Assembly (NCBI GenBank): GCA_963751615.1
Contig: CAVVVG010000005.1
Coordinates: 124,001-188,000, forward strand
Direction: 5' to 3'
Length of the DNA stretch: 64,000 nucleotides
Source: Palsa-892 sp963751615
Lineage (GTDB): Bacteria > Pseudomonadota > Alphaproteobacteria > Rhizobiales > Xanthobacteraceae
Numbering within the stretch: position 1 is the stretch's first letter; the number at the start of each line of letters is the position of its first letter. Under the pieces are notes generated by a model, which had not been told where the DNA came from, did no database searches, and worked only from the letters and a program-made list of their open reading frames with translations. This document shows, one piece after another, positions 7,693-16,490 of the stretch. Made by a program: the position numbers and the translations under genes.

Positions 7693-9899
7693 TGTTTATC
7701 AAGAACATGGTCGAAATGCACTTTCCCAAGCGCAAGCCCTCGCGCCGGGATTTTCTCAAAGCATCGGCTGCAACCGCGGGTGTTCTCGTGATCGCGACCA
7801 CGATCGACTTCGGCCGCAACAAAGCACACGCGCTCACGATGAAAGATGCGCCGCAGCCGAACGCTTTCATCAAAATCGCACCGGACAACACTGTAACGGT
7901 GATGATCAAGCATCTCGACATGGGACAAGGAAATACTACCGGCCTCACCACCATCGTCGCCGATGAACTCGATGCCGATTGGTCGCAGATGCGATCAGCT
8001 TTCGCGCCCGCCGACGCCGCGCTCTACAACAATCTGATGATGGGCGCGATCCAGGGCACGGGCGGCTCGACTGCAATCGCAAACTCTTGGGATCAGATGC
8101 GGCGTGCGGCTGCGGCCGCTCGCGTCATGCTAATAGCGGCCGCCGCCGATAGTTGGGCGGTGCCGGAAAAAGAAATTACAATTTCGAAGGGCGTCATTTC
8201 GCACGCGAAGAGCAATAAGACGGCGACATTCGGCGAATTCGCTGCGAAGGCCGCGAAAATAATGCCACCCGTGATAGTCGAACCGAAACAGCCAAAGGAC
8301 TGGGTCTATATCGGCAGGCGAGTTCCTCGTCTCAACTCCATCGGCAAGACCACTGGAGGAACGATTTACGCGATGGATGTGAAACGTCCGGGTATGTTAA
8401 CCGCCGTGGTGGCGCGTTCGCCGCGTTTCGGCGGAAAGGTGAAATCGTTCAATGACAGCGCTGCAAAAAATACACCTGGCGTAGTCGAAGTGCTCGAAAT
8501 TCCCCAAGGTGTCGCCATCATCGCAAAGGATACGTGGTCGGCGATCCGCGGGCGCAAAGCGCTGCAGGCGGAATGGGACGATAGTGCCGCCGAGCAACGA
8601 TCAAGCGAAAAAATGTTCGCGGACTATCGCGAACTGGCTTCCAAACCTGGACTGTCGGCCATCAAGAGAGGTGACGCTAGCGAGGCGCTCGCCAAGGCCG
8701 CCAAGATTGTCGATGTCGAATTCACTTTTCCCTATCTCGCACACGCTCCGATGGAGCCACTGAATGCTGTGATGGAAATCAAGAACAATGGTAGTGTCGA
8801 AGTTTGGGCCGGTTCCCAGTTCCAGACAATCGAAGTGGCCACCATCGCGTGGATTCTCGGAACCATGCCGCAGAACATAACGCTGAATACGCTTTGGGCG
8901 GGCGGCTCGTTCGGCCGCCGCGCGACACCGAACGCCGACTACATCGCGGAGCTCGCGTACATTGTAAAAGCTTCAAAGGCGAAGGCGCCCATTCATCTCG
9001 TTTGGAGTCGCGAGGACGATCTGACGGGCGGCCGCTACCGGCCCATGGTGCTTCACCGCGTGCGAGCCGGTCTCGACAAGGATGACAAGATCATCGCGTG
9101 GGAGCAACACATCGTCAGCCAATCTTTCATTACCCACACATTGCTCGCAACCATGCTGGTGAAAAATGGCATCGATCCGACCGTCGTCGAGGGCGCATCC
9201 GATATGCCCTATACAATCCCAAATTTTTTGGTCGAATGGCACGAAGCGAAATCACCGATCCCTACCCTTTGGTGGCGTTCGGTCGGCCACACTCACACAG
9301 CACAGGCGGTGGAAGTGATAATCGATCAGCTCGCGCGCAAAGCAGGCAAAGATCCACTCGGGTTCCGGTTGGGACTTCTTAAAGATCACCCACGTCACAG
9401 AGCGGTCCTGAAACTCGCCGCCGAAAAAGCGAACTACGGTGAGAAACTTTCGCAAGGCCGCGGCCGTGGCATCGCCGTACATAAAAGCTTCAATACATTC
9501 GTTGCGATGGTCGCGGATATAACCGTCGGCTCCGATGCCAGCTTAAAGGTCAATCGCGTCGTGGCAGCGGTCGACTGCGGCGTCGCGATCAATCCAGATA
9601 TCATCCGCGCGCAGATTGAAGGCGGGATTGGTTATGGTCTCGGTGCCGCGCTTCGCAACAAGATCACACTTTCGAATGGTGTCGTGGAACAGACGAACTT
9701 CGATGGCTATGAGCCACTACGTATCTCTGATATGCCGCAGGTTGAAGTGCACATCGTGGAATCACAGGAAGCACCCACGGGCGTCGGTGAGCCAGGCGTT
9801 CCGCCGATCGCACCTGCTGTCACCAACGCGATTTTTGAAGCAACCGGAAAGCATCTGTTCTCGCTCCCCTGGAATCTCCAAGGCCTGCAAAGCACGTGA
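7692..9899 (+). CDS. iorB: Molybdopterin-binding large subunit (isoquinoline 1-oxidoreductase beta type), Tat-exported
   Basis: A 735-residue molybdenum-cofactor subunit of the xanthine dehydrogenase superfamily. Residues 17-23 read SRRDFLK and are followed by a hydrophobic stretch, a classic twin-arginine signal, so the enzyme is probably folded in the cytoplasm and moved to the periplasm with its small subunit. Cofactor-binding motifs include GGSFGRRA in the middle and GVGEPGVPPIAPAV near the C-terminus, where the glutamate is the expected catalytic base. The ATG at 7692 overlaps the iorA stop; a GTG one codon earlier is in frame. No maturation gene lies next to it; XdhC and MocA homologues lie at 43.5-46.2 kb. 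Electrons probably go to a cytochrome. Confidence 0.88.
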   Translation: MFIKNMVEMHFPKRKPSRRDFLKASAATAGVLVIATTIDFGRNKAHALTMKDAPQPNAFIKIAPDNTVTVMIKHLDMGQGNTTGLTTIVADELDADWSQMRSAFAPADAALYNNLMMGAIQGTGGSTAIANSWDQMRRAAAAARVMLIAAAADSWAVPEKEITISKGVISHAKSNKTATFGEFAAKAAKIMPPVIVEPKQPKDWVYIGRRVPRLNSIGKTTGGTIYAMDVKRPGMLTAVVARSPRFGGKVKSFNDSAAKNTPGVVEVLEIPQGVAIIAKDTWSAIRGRKALQAEWDDSAAEQRSSEKMFADYRELASKPGLSAIKRGDASEALAKAAKIVDVEFTFPYLAHAPMEPLNAVMEIKNNGSVEVWAGSQFQTIEVATIAWILGTMPQNITLNTLWAGGSFGRRATPNADYIAELAYIVKASKAKAPIHLVWSREDDLTGGRYRPMVLHRVRAGLDKDDKIIAWEQHIVSQSFITHTLLATMLVKNGIDPTVVEGASDMPYTIPNFLVEWHEAKSPIPTLWWRSVGHTHTAQAVEVIIDQLARKAGKDPLGFRLGLLKDHPRHRAVLKLAAEKANYGEKLSQGRGRGIAVHKSFNTFVAMVADITVGSDASLKVNRVVAAVDCGVAINPDIIRAQIEGGIGYGLGAALRNKITLSNGVVEQTNFDGYEPLRISDMPQVEVHIVESQEAPTGVGEPGVPPIAPAVTNAIFEATGKHLFSLPWNLQGLQST

Positions 9900-9953
9900 A
9901 TTCGCGGGGCGACATCGTGAAATTCGAAGATGATGCCTGTCCGTGAAAAAGCA

Positions 9954-10485
9954 TCAATGAATTTCTTTCAGTCCTTTTGCGTATTGTTGCCAGCGCTTGA
10001 AATAAACTTCCGCACCATAAGCGACCATCGCCTTGGCCTTGTGATCAAGCGTGCGGATTGCGCGCGCAGGCGAGCCGACAATGAGCGAGTTCAGCGGGAA
10101 ATTCTTTGCCTTCCGTCACCAATGCGCCGGCACCCACCAGTGATTTTTCGCCGATCTTTGCACCATTCAAAACCATTGCGCCCATGCCCACAAGACTTCC
10201 ATCGCCGATCGTACAGCCGTGCAAGATCGCCTTGTGCCCGATCGTGCACCCGGCGCCGACCGTAAGTGGAAATCCGGGATCAACATGAAAAAGGCAACCG
10301 TCCTGAACATTTGACCGCTTGCCGACGAGAATAAGTTCGCTGTCGCCGCGCAGTACGGCGTTGAACCAAATACTCACTTCTTCCTCCAATTTTACATTTC
10401 CGATCAAGTCGGCGCTGGGTGCGATCCAATAGTTGCCAGCTGCGGGCAGCTGAGGCCGAAGATTGTCGAGTTCGTAAAGGGGCAT
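9954..10485 (-). pseudogene. Gamma-class carbonic anhydrase, frameshifted near its C-terminus
   Basis: The first 130 or so codons from the ATG at 10485 encode a left-handed beta-helix protein with the three zinc histidines His67, His84 and His89 (FHVDPG, GHKAILHG). After the sequence for TEGKEF the frame reads PAELAHCRLACARNPHA and stops at 10045. One base over, the typical C-terminus continues as LNSLIVGSPARAIRTLDHKAKAM to a stop at 9954. The total span of 532 bases is one more than a multiple of three, so one extra base in the GGGAAA stretch at 10096-10101 explains it. Repaired, it would have 176 residues, the normal length. It may be an assembly error or a true mutation that removes the C-terminal helix. 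Confidence 0.85.
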
Positions 10486-10547
10486 GATTTCCTCAAAAAT
10501 TTTTCGAGAAAACTAATGCCACATCAATGGAATGAGTGCGAGAGTTA

Positions 10548-10874
10548 TCAGCCGCCGAGACCAACGGAACGCAACAGGCCCATAATCACCAGGCCACAAG
10601 ATAGGCTCCAAAAACCTGCGATCACGGTCGATACGATAACCGGCACGAAACCTCTACCTTCGATGCGAGCGCCGCGAATGGTATTGCGCAAAATGATGAA
10701 GGGAGCCGCAAAGACTAGGAACGGAATGGCGGCAAGCGCCTTAAAACGCGCTTCGTCCAACAGCCGAAAACTAGCGGGCCGTTCGGCGAAAATTTGATAG
10801 CCGGTGGCCAAAACTCCCGCGATGGAGAGACCCAGCAACAGCGCGTAGAATGAATAGATCGTCTCAGCAGACAT
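10548..10874 (-). CDS. Small integral membrane protein (DUF6949-like)
   Basis: A 108-residue protein with three likely membrane helices: SFYALLLGLSIAGVLATGY, AAIPFLVFAAPFIILRN and VIVSTVIAGFWSLSCGLVIMGLL. I recall the pattern of YxxFxERPASFRLL followed by VFAAPFII as a Rhizobiales family of unknown function (DUF6949), but cannot check it. The reading frame opens four codons earlier with TTG at 10886; neither start has a strong ribosome binding site. It lies between the carbonic anhydrase and DUF3126 genes on the same strand. No function can be assigned. Confidence 0.7.
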   Translation of the reverse strand: MSAETIYSFYALLLGLSIAGVLATGYQIFAERPASFRLLDEARFKALAAIPFLVFAAPFIILRNTIRGARIEGRGFVPVIVSTVIAGFWSLSCGLVIMGLLRSVGLGG

Positions 10875-10990
10875 CTGGATACTCAACGCTACAAACTGGA
10901 GCGACGTTTATCGCTCGCCCCGCGCAAGCAGTTAATAATTTATGAATTTTCGAAGCAAGCACACTCGCGGATAAAGGTTAACCCGCGCAA

Positions 10991-11380
10991 TTACTCAATA
11001 TCCGTATCGAGAATTGCCATTTGAAAAGTGAAGGATTTCTCGGCGTCTTCGAGAAACAGCACCGCGATGAATTCCTCACCGATAAAGACCTCGGCCGAGT
11101 CTTTCTTTTTGGGTCGCGCCATGACCTTGATGTTAGGATTGCCCAGAAGCTTCCGGAGAAAAGCCGCCGCGCGCTGGAAGTCTGTTTCGGGTACGCCGAT
11201 CTGCAAATTATAAGAACGATCGCCATCCTCCGTATCGAGCGAAAGCATGCCATTCAATTCACTACCGATATAAACCTCAGCCATGTCCTGCCGCTGGGCG
11301 CGCGGTGCCAGCCGGATTTCCGGATTCTGGAAAAGGCGGCGCAGATAATTCTGCACCTTATCGAGTTCGCTTTTTTCCAC
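10991..11380 (-). CDS. DUF3126-family protein with two tandem copies of the domain
   Basis: A 129-residue cytoplasmic protein of unknown function. The family domain occurs twice: about 3-65 (YLRRLFQNPEI, AEVYIGSELNGML, YNLQIGV) and about 66-129 (FLRKLLGNPNI, AEVFIGEEFIAVL, FTFQMAILD). In the homologues I recall the protein is a single unit of about 70 residues, so this looks like an internal duplication. The GTG start at 11380 is chosen because GGAG lies 8 bases upstream; the frame opens earlier at 11410. It sits 78 bases downstream of cysE on the same strand, an association I recall in related genomes. Confidence 0.78.
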   Translation of the reverse strand: MEKSELDKVQNYLRRLFQNPEIRLAPRAQRQDMAEVYIGSELNGMLSLDTEDGDRSYNLQIGVPETDFQRAAAFLRKLLGNPNIKVMARPKKKDSAEVFIGEEFIAVLFLEDAEKSFTFQMAILDTDIE

Positions 11381-11458
11381 ACAAATTCTCCGTCGGCTGA
11401 ATCGAAGCAAACTAGCCGCGTGGAGCTAGCATGGGCAAGCCCAAGATTTCGCAATATT

Positions 11459-12295
11459 CTAGATGCCTTCGCCAAAGAATGGGTCGAAGATCTGGTCCAT
11501 GTTATGCGCCGGCGTTCCCTCACACGGGGACCAACCGACAACACGTGCAGGCACGCCCGCGACGGTCGTATTTGGCGGCACTGGTTTCAGAACTACCGAA
11601 CCAGCGGCAACGCGCGAGCAGGCGCCCACTTCTATGTTGCCGAGCACCTTCGAGCCTACACTGAGAAGCACGCCGCGCCGAATTTTCGGATGACGATCGC
11701 CTTTTTCCTTTCCGGTACCGCCAAGCGTCACGCCCTGCAACAGCGATACGTCGTCGTCGATTACCGCCGTCGCACCAATCACGACACCCGTGCCGTGATC
11801 AATGAAAATGCCACGGCCGATTTTCGTCGCAGGATTGATATCGACACCAAATACGGAAGAAGCACGGCTCTGTAGATAAAGCGCAAAATCCTTGCGACCC
11901 TTGTTCCATAAAAAATGGGCAAGACGATGCGTCTGTAGCGCATGGAAGCCCTTGTAATAGAGCACCGGCTCGATGTAGCGCGTCGTTGCCGGATCGCGTT
12001 CCGCAACCGCGACGATGTCGGCGCGCATCGCATCCCCAATCGACGGCTCAGCGGTAAATGCATCGTCGAAGGCTTGGCGGATCAACCCGCCAGAGACGTC
12101 GGGATGATCGAGCCGCGACGCCACCCGATCGGCGACCGCCTGTTCAAGTTTTTCATGATGCAGCACTTTCGCAAAAATAAAGGTCGCGAGCTCCGGAGAG
12201 CTACGTGTGATTTCTTCGGCTTCCTCGCGGATACGCGCCCAAACAGGATCGACGCGGCGAAGGCCGTGCTCGAGTTTTTTCACATGAGTGGCCAT
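11459..12295 (-). CDS. cysE: Serine O-acetyltransferase (CysE)
   Basis: CysE transfers acetyl from acetyl-CoA to serine, giving O-acetylserine for cysteine synthesis. The 278-residue product has an N-terminal helical domain (about 1-150) and a left-handed beta-helix made of hexapeptide repeats (about 155-255). It carries the family signatures DINPATKIGRGIFIDHGTGVVIG and LLQGVTLGGTGK, including the catalytic histidine in IDHGTG. The C-terminal tail ends DPFFGEGI, close to the usual Ile-terminated tail that inserts into cysteine synthase. The start is the ATG at 12295. It is followed by the DUF3126 gene on the same strand. Confidence 0.94.
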   Translation of the reverse strand: MATHVKKLEHGLRRVDPVWARIREEAEEITRSSPELATFIFAKVLHHEKLEQAVADRVASRLDHPDVSGGLIRQAFDDAFTAEPSIGDAMRADIVAVAERDPATTRYIEPVLYYKGFHALQTHRLAHFLWNKGRKDFALYLQSRASSVFGVDINPATKIGRGIFIDHGTGVVIGATAVIDDDVSLLQGVTLGGTGKEKGDRHPKIRRGVLLSVGSKVLGNIEVGACSRVAAGSVVLKPVPPNTTVAGVPARVVGWSPCEGTPAHNMDQIFDPFFGEGI

Positions 12296-12526
12296 GGGGG
12301 TCTCCCGGTACGATTTCAGTCTCGCACCCTTTTAGCACAGCAGGCTTAACGGGGTGAACACAACAAATCTGGCTTGGTATGCCAGCTTCGCACAGAGATT
12401 AAAGCTCGCAAATCATAATAGTTGCCAGGCACGTGCGCTTTCCGCAATTGAACCGATGCTTTTGAATCAATGCTGGAAGTAATGCCGGCAGCCAGCTCGA
12501 ACTGCAAAAGCATCTCGCAACCGGCT

Positions 12527-13438
12527 CTAGTGATTCACTTTTTCGGCTTCGCGCGAGATACCCACGAGAAACTCGATAATGGCATCGGAAAACGCATCAT
12601 TGCTATCCCCCGCAACCATGTGCCGGGCACCGGCGACGTCGACCATCTTCGCATGGGGAGCAAGTGCGAGAAATTCGCGCGCATGCTTTTCGCTCACGAG
12701 TTCCGAGGATGCGCCGCGCACCAGTAGTATCGGAATACGCAAGGAACGAACTGCCTCAACACGCATCTCTTCGCTGATTTCGCGCCCAATATGCACCGGG
12801 GTTTTTCCGGCTACGAAGTCTGGATCCCAATGCCAGCGCCAGCGGCCATCCTGCCCCAACCGTAAATTTTTTCTAAGTCCGTCTAGCGATTTGGGACGCG
12901 GGCGGTGCGGTAGATAGCTCGCCACCGCATCCGCCGCTTCCTCGATAGAGGCAAAGCCCTCGTGCAGCCGCTCGGCCATGAAGCCGACGATCTTATTTGC
13001 GCCTGCGATATCGAAGCGCGGCGTCACGTCGACGAGCACGATGGCAGAAAAACGCGGTGGCAAGCCGGCCTTTGCTGCCTCCCCCTCCGCGATCAATGCT
13101 GCTCCGCCGCCGAGCGACGCTCCAACGACCACCGGCGGCGTGCCGAATCGATCATTGAGCTTCACTGCGATGGCCGCCGCGTCTTCCGCAAAATCGAAAA
13201 AGCTATAGGAGCCGTCAGCGATCCATTCGGAATCACCATGGCCACGCTGATCGAACGTGAACGCCGTCCAACCCGCCCCCGCAAGACGCTGTGCTGCCTC
13301 GGTGAAAGCATGTCGCGTTTGCCCGCCGCCGTGCAGAAAAAATACGGCGCGCTTTCCCTCGCCATAAACATCGCCGACTAGCTTGTTGCCCGAAGCGCCA
13401 AGAAAGGTTTCGGTTTTTGAACGGATCTTCTTCATCAT
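12527..13438 (-). CDS. Alpha/beta hydrolase
   Basis: A 303-residue cytoplasmic protein with the alpha/beta hydrolase fold. It has the oxyanion region HGGGQTRHAF, the nucleophile elbow GASLGG (Ser108) and a C-terminal histidine in GARHMVAGD. The acid residue is not obvious, because the usual GxxD site reads RGASSELVS. The substrate is unknown; esterase or haloperoxidase-like members share this layout. Its ATG overlaps the stop of the upstream hydrolase gene by four bases (13435-13438), so the two are translationally coupled. The two proteins are only distantly alike, so this is not a recent duplication. Confidence 0.86.
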   Translation of the reverse strand: MMKKIRSKTETFLGASGNKLVGDVYGEGKRAVFFLHGGGQTRHAFTEAAQRLAGAGWTAFTFDQRGHGDSEWIADGSYSFFDFAEDAAAIAVKLNDRFGTPPVVVGASLGGGAALIAEGEAAKAGLPPRFSAIVLVDVTPRFDIAGANKIVGFMAERLHEGFASIEEAADAVASYLPHRPRPKSLDGLRKNLRLGQDGRWRWHWDPDFVAGKTPVHIGREISEEMRVEAVRSLRIPILLVRGASSELVSEKHAREFLALAPHAKMVDVAGARHMVAGDSNDAFSDAIIEFLVGISREAEKVNH

Positions 13439-14190
13439 AGGCGTCGCCGCAGAAAATCAACGACACTTTCCTTAAACACCTTGTCGCCGATTACGGTCAT
13501 GTGATTTCGATACGGGATCTCGATATACGCGCAGCCAGGAATGATACCCGCGATGTCAGCGGCGGGTCCGGCAATGTCCTTATCGTCGCCGCCGCGCACG
13601 ATCAACATCGGCACGCCGCAGCGCGCCAGCTCTTCAGGTAAGAATTGGTGGCGCAGGCCGCGCATGCAGGCGGCGAGCGCTTTCAAATCGGATTTTGTCT
13701 GTTCGGCAAACATGCGAAACGAGCGCGCCATGGGATCGCCGATCGATTGGACGCTCGACGCTTCCAACGCCTCGACGATATGCGAGCCCCTCCCCGGACC
13801 TGTAATGATCGATGCCCCAATACCGCCAAGGATTGCCGAGCGCAGCCTGTCCGGATGACGTAGCGCCAACAACATTCCAATTCGGCCTCCCATCGAATAA
13901 CCGAGGAAATCAACCCGCTCGAGCCCCAGATGATCAAGCAGCGCAACCGAATCGCTCGCCATCTGCGGCAAACTGTAAGCGGCGGGATCGTGCGGTTTCG
14001 AAGACGCCCCATGCCCACGATTATCGAGCGCGATCACACGACGTCCCGCTTCCTTCAGCGTTGCAACCCAAAGCGGCAGTACCCAGTTGATCTCTTTATT
14101 TGAGGCAAAACCATGCACGAGCAGAATCGGTTCGCCCTCTCCCTCGTCAAGGAAAGCGAAGTCGAGTCCATCGTGTTTGAAATTGGGCAT
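13435..14190 (-). CDS. Alpha/beta fold hydrolase
   Basis: A 251-residue hydrolase with HGFASNKEINW (oxyanion region), GYSMGGRIG (nucleophile Ser99), an acidic residue in GGDDKDIAGP and the histidine in YRNHMTVIGD, so the triad is complete. It resembles the lactonase or non-heme haloperoxidase branch of the superfamily; the substrate cannot be named. It overlaps the downstream hydrolase gene by four bases and begins 23 bases after the unknown membrane protein gene. The gene run from 16140 down to 12527 is all minus strand and may be one operon led by the crotonase. Confidence 0.88.
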   Translation of the reverse strand: MPNFKHDGLDFAFLDEGEGEPILLVHGFASNKEINWVLPLWVATLKEAGRRVIALDNRGHGASSKPHDPAAYSLPQMASDSVALLDHLGLERVDFLGYSMGGRIGMLLALRHPDRLRSAILGGIGASIITGPGRGSHIVEALEASSVQSIGDPMARSFRMFAEQTKSDLKALAACMRGLRHQFLPEELARCGVPMLIVRGGDDKDIAGPAADIAGIIPGCAYIEIPYRNHMTVIGDKVFKESVVDFLRRRL

Positions 14191-14213
14191 GAGATTCTCG
14201 CGGGCGCGAGAAA

Positions 14214-15239
14214 CTAGTCGCTCATGGCGGCAACAGCAACTTTTTCGGCGGTATCTCGTGTAACTGGGTAGGAACGGTTTGGAGCACGGCCAGGCCAGAC
14301 TTTATGCACCAACCTGATGAATCCCCCTCGGATCGCGACGACCAGCATGAGCAAATTAAGAAGGCCACCGAAAATCCATCCGGCCACGGTAAGGGCAACC
14401 GTGCTCAATATGAAAGCACTACGACCTAATGTCTTCAGGACAGCAAGCGTCGAGCGCCCCTTTACACTCGCGAGCTGCTTCAATTTTGATATCTCGCCGA
14501 CGCTTTCGATTTCGCGCAAACCCTGAATGGCCGCCCGCGTACCCGCCCTACTCTGCACCGCGCCAACATCGGCGACTGCAACGCCAATTCGTTCGGCGCG
14601 GCCGTTCGCAAATATCCGGCCCACCGATTCAAGCAAACTTTTGCCCAGCAGTTCGGTACGGCTAACGGCTTTTGCCACGCTTAAACCCTCTCGCACGGGC
14701 GCGGCCGCTCCCACACTCAGATAGGTCCAGGCAGTGACAGCGAGGCCCACCGCCGACATGCCGGCCAAAAGCTTGTTCACTTCTTGCCCGCTCGTCACGT
14801 GCCAGGATTCGCGCGCAAGATCACGCACATCGCCCCAGCCGATCAGATCACCCGCGGCAGCGCCAGCAAAACCGGCCACATCGTCCGTTTGTCCGGTCGC
14901 AAAACCGCGGCCAAAACTTGCCGCTAATCGCACGGATTTCGCCGGCACCGTCTGGGCCGCCAAAAGTCTCGCCTTCAGCTCATCGGATAAGGAAATCCCA
15001 CGTTCTCCCGCGAGCGCGACAAAACTTTCCGCAAGTTCAATATCGCCGGCAGCGACGGCAAGTTCGATCTCACGTCGGGCAAAATCCGCATCGAAAAATT
15101 CAGCAAGTTGTATATCAACTAGTTTCGCCGGATCGTCGGCGGCAAGATGCAGCTCTGCCGCACGTTCAGCACGAGGCAGAATGTATACAGCCGCAGCAAC
15201 AAGTCCCGCGAAGACCAGCCATCTCAACTGTCGGATCAT
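14214..15239 (-). CDS. Hypothetical membrane protein, unknown function
   Basis: I do not recognise this family. From the ATG at 15239 it has 341 residues. It shows an N-terminal membrane anchor (about 6-20) followed by an acidic periplasmic-type region, a central segment DDVAGFAGAAAGDLIGWGDVRDL, a hydrophobic stretch LLAGMSAVGLAVTAWTYLSVGAA, and a long C-terminal hydrophobic region (ILSTVALTVAGWIFGGLLNLLMLVVAIRGGFI). The tail is basic. The central GD-x-x-GDVRDL segment recalls membrane-active or pre-toxin regions, but that is weak. The frame opens at 15425, overlapping the crotonase gene; ATG at 15269 is a second possible start. It lies between the crotonase and hydrolase genes. Confidence 0.6.
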   Translation of the reverse strand: MIRQLRWLVFAGLVAAAVYILPRAERAAELHLAADDPAKLVDIQLAEFFDADFARREIELAVAAGDIELAESFVALAGERGISLSDELKARLLAAQTVPAKSVRLAASFGRGFATGQTDDVAGFAGAAAGDLIGWGDVRDLARESWHVTSGQEVNKLLAGMSAVGLAVTAWTYLSVGAAAPVREGLSVAKAVSRTELLGKSLLESVGRIFANGRAERIGVAVADVGAVQSRAGTRAAIQGLREIESVGEISKLKQLASVKGRSTLAVLKTLGRSAFILSTVALTVAGWIFGGLLNLLMLVVAIRGGFIRLVHKVWPGRAPNRSYPVTRDTAEKVAVAAMSD

Positions 15240-15282
15240 GCCGCAGCGTATGGCGACGAATTGCGGCATTGCTGCGATGATT

Positions 15283-16140
15283 TCAATCCGTACGTTTGAT
15301 TGGCTTATCCTGGGTCCAATCGTAGGTTCCAAAATCGCGTTCTTGCACGGCACTCTTCCAACCCGTCTTTTCCGCACGACGCTTGAAGGCCAGGCCTTCC
15401 GGCGAGTGCCGCGTAATGCCGTCAAAAATTGTCGCGAGCATCTGGGTCGAACGCAATCCCATATTTTCGAGTGCTTGATTGACCATCAGTTTCTGCATCA
15501 TCAGTTGGTTGATGGGAACTGACGCCATGCGATTAGCGAGCTTATCAACCTCCGCATCGAGCAATTTTGCCGGTACTGCTTTCAGCACGAGGCCAATCCG
15601 CTCGGCCTCACGGCCGTCGACCTTGTCGCCTGTCAACAGCATTCGTTTCGCGCGCTCGGCCCCGAGCCGATAGACCCACATGGCCGTGGTCGGACAGCCC
15701 CAAACGCGAGCGGGCATGTAACCAATTTGCGCATTCTCGGCCATGACCACGAGATCGCAGCAAAGCGCAATGTCGGAACCGCCAGCGACAGCGTACCCGT
15801 GAATTTTTGCGATCACCGGTCGGTGCGATCGAAATAGACTCATGAAACGCTCGGTATTCCGCATCATGAACGCATAATCCTTCATGGGATCCCACGGCAT
15901 TTCCTGCACACCGGAATTCGTGCCCGCTGCCTGGGCGTAATAGGCAAGATCGTAGCCCGCACAGAATGCCTGCCCCGCACCCGAAAGCACAATCACATGG
16001 ACGTTGGGCTCAGAATTCGCCTTCTCGACTGCGGCTTCGAGTTCGATCGGCAGTTCGTCGTCGATTGCATTCATGACTTCAGGACGGTTTAGCGTGATAC
16101 GGGCAATTCGCCCTTCGCGCTCGTAGAGTACGCGCGGCAT
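15283..16140 (-). CDS. Enoyl-CoA hydratase/isomerase family protein (crotonase)
   Basis: A 285-residue crotonase-fold protein acting on acyl-CoA thioesters. The oxyanion-hole segments are visible: SGAGQAFCAGYDL (about 54-66) and HGYAVAGGSDIALCCDLVV (about 116-134). The two catalytic glutamates of classical hydratases are not clearly in place; the second segment reads GGSDIALCCD, so isomerase or another crotonase activity is possible. The N-terminus MPRVLYEREGRIARITLNRPEVMNAID is typical. It is the first gene of a minus-strand run that continues with the unknown membrane protein and two hydrolases, which could be a small acyl or lactone degradation operon; this is inference. Confidence 0.88.
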   Translation of the reverse strand: MPRVLYEREGRIARITLNRPEVMNAIDDELPIELEAAVEKANSEPNVHVIVLSGAGQAFCAGYDLAYYAQAAGTNSGVQEMPWDPMKDYAFMMRNTERFMSLFRSHRPVIAKIHGYAVAGGSDIALCCDLVVMAENAQIGYMPARVWGCPTTAMWVYRLGAERAKRMLLTGDKVDGREAERIGLVLKAVPAKLLDAEVDKLANRMASVPINQLMMQKLMVNQALENMGLRSTQMLATIFDGITRHSPEGLAFKRRAEKTGWKSAVQERDFGTYDWTQDKPIKRTD

Positions 16141-16233
16141 GATGATCCTCCCTCGTTTCTTGCTTATTCTTTAGCATGCTCTAGGCAGGATCGAGCCGGC
16201 CCGCTATCTTGTACCCGCAACCAAAGACCGAAC

Positions 16234-16482
16234 ATGGCCGACAAAGTCGCTCCTCATTTCCATAACGATCCGGGCGTTCCCATCGTGCGCATTGCTGCAC
16301 ACGAATTCATGTGCGAGGGTGCGAGCCCTCCCTACGATCATCCGCATGTCTATCTCGATATGGGCGATGCGACCGAAATTGTGTGTCCTTATTGTTCGAC
16401 GCTCTATCGTTTCGACCCATCTCTGAAGTCCGGCACATCTCAGCCGCCCGAATGCACGGTGGTCGAACGAACCGCCGCCTGA
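16234..16482 (+). CDS. CHCC-type zinc-finger protein (NDUFS6-like)
   Basis: An 82-residue protein with one zinc-binding module. Cys27 (FMCEG), His36 (YDHPHVY), Cys51 and Cys54 (CPYC) follow the C-x8-H-x14-C-x2-C spacing of the zf-CHCC family. That family includes the mitochondrial complex I subunit NDUFS6 and alphaproteobacterial homologues that copurify with NADH dehydrogenase. A role in complex I assembly is therefore likely but not shown here. It begins 93 bases from the divergent crotonase gene and ends 8 bases before the FAD monooxygenase gene, so those two probably share a transcript. Confidence 0.9.
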   Translation: MADKVAPHFHNDPGVPIVRIAAHEFMCEGASPPYDHPHVYLDMGDATEIVCPYCSTLYRFDPSLKSGTSQPPECTVVERTAA

Positions 16483-16490
16483 ACATCTGA

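Noticed and set aside
11021..11875. 284-codon plus-strand frame opposite DUF3126 and cysE
   Set aside because: It covers parts of two real genes and the gap between them and has no recognisable motif.
12527..14190. Two adjacent alpha/beta hydrolases as a recent tandem duplication
   Set aside because: They share only the fold motifs and differ in length and in the acid-residue site.
14734..15522. 262-codon plus-strand frame opposite the unknown membrane protein and crotonase genes
   Set aside because: Its product is Ala/Ser/Pro-rich noise typical of antisense frames in GC-rich DNA, and it runs across two well-supported minus-strand genes.
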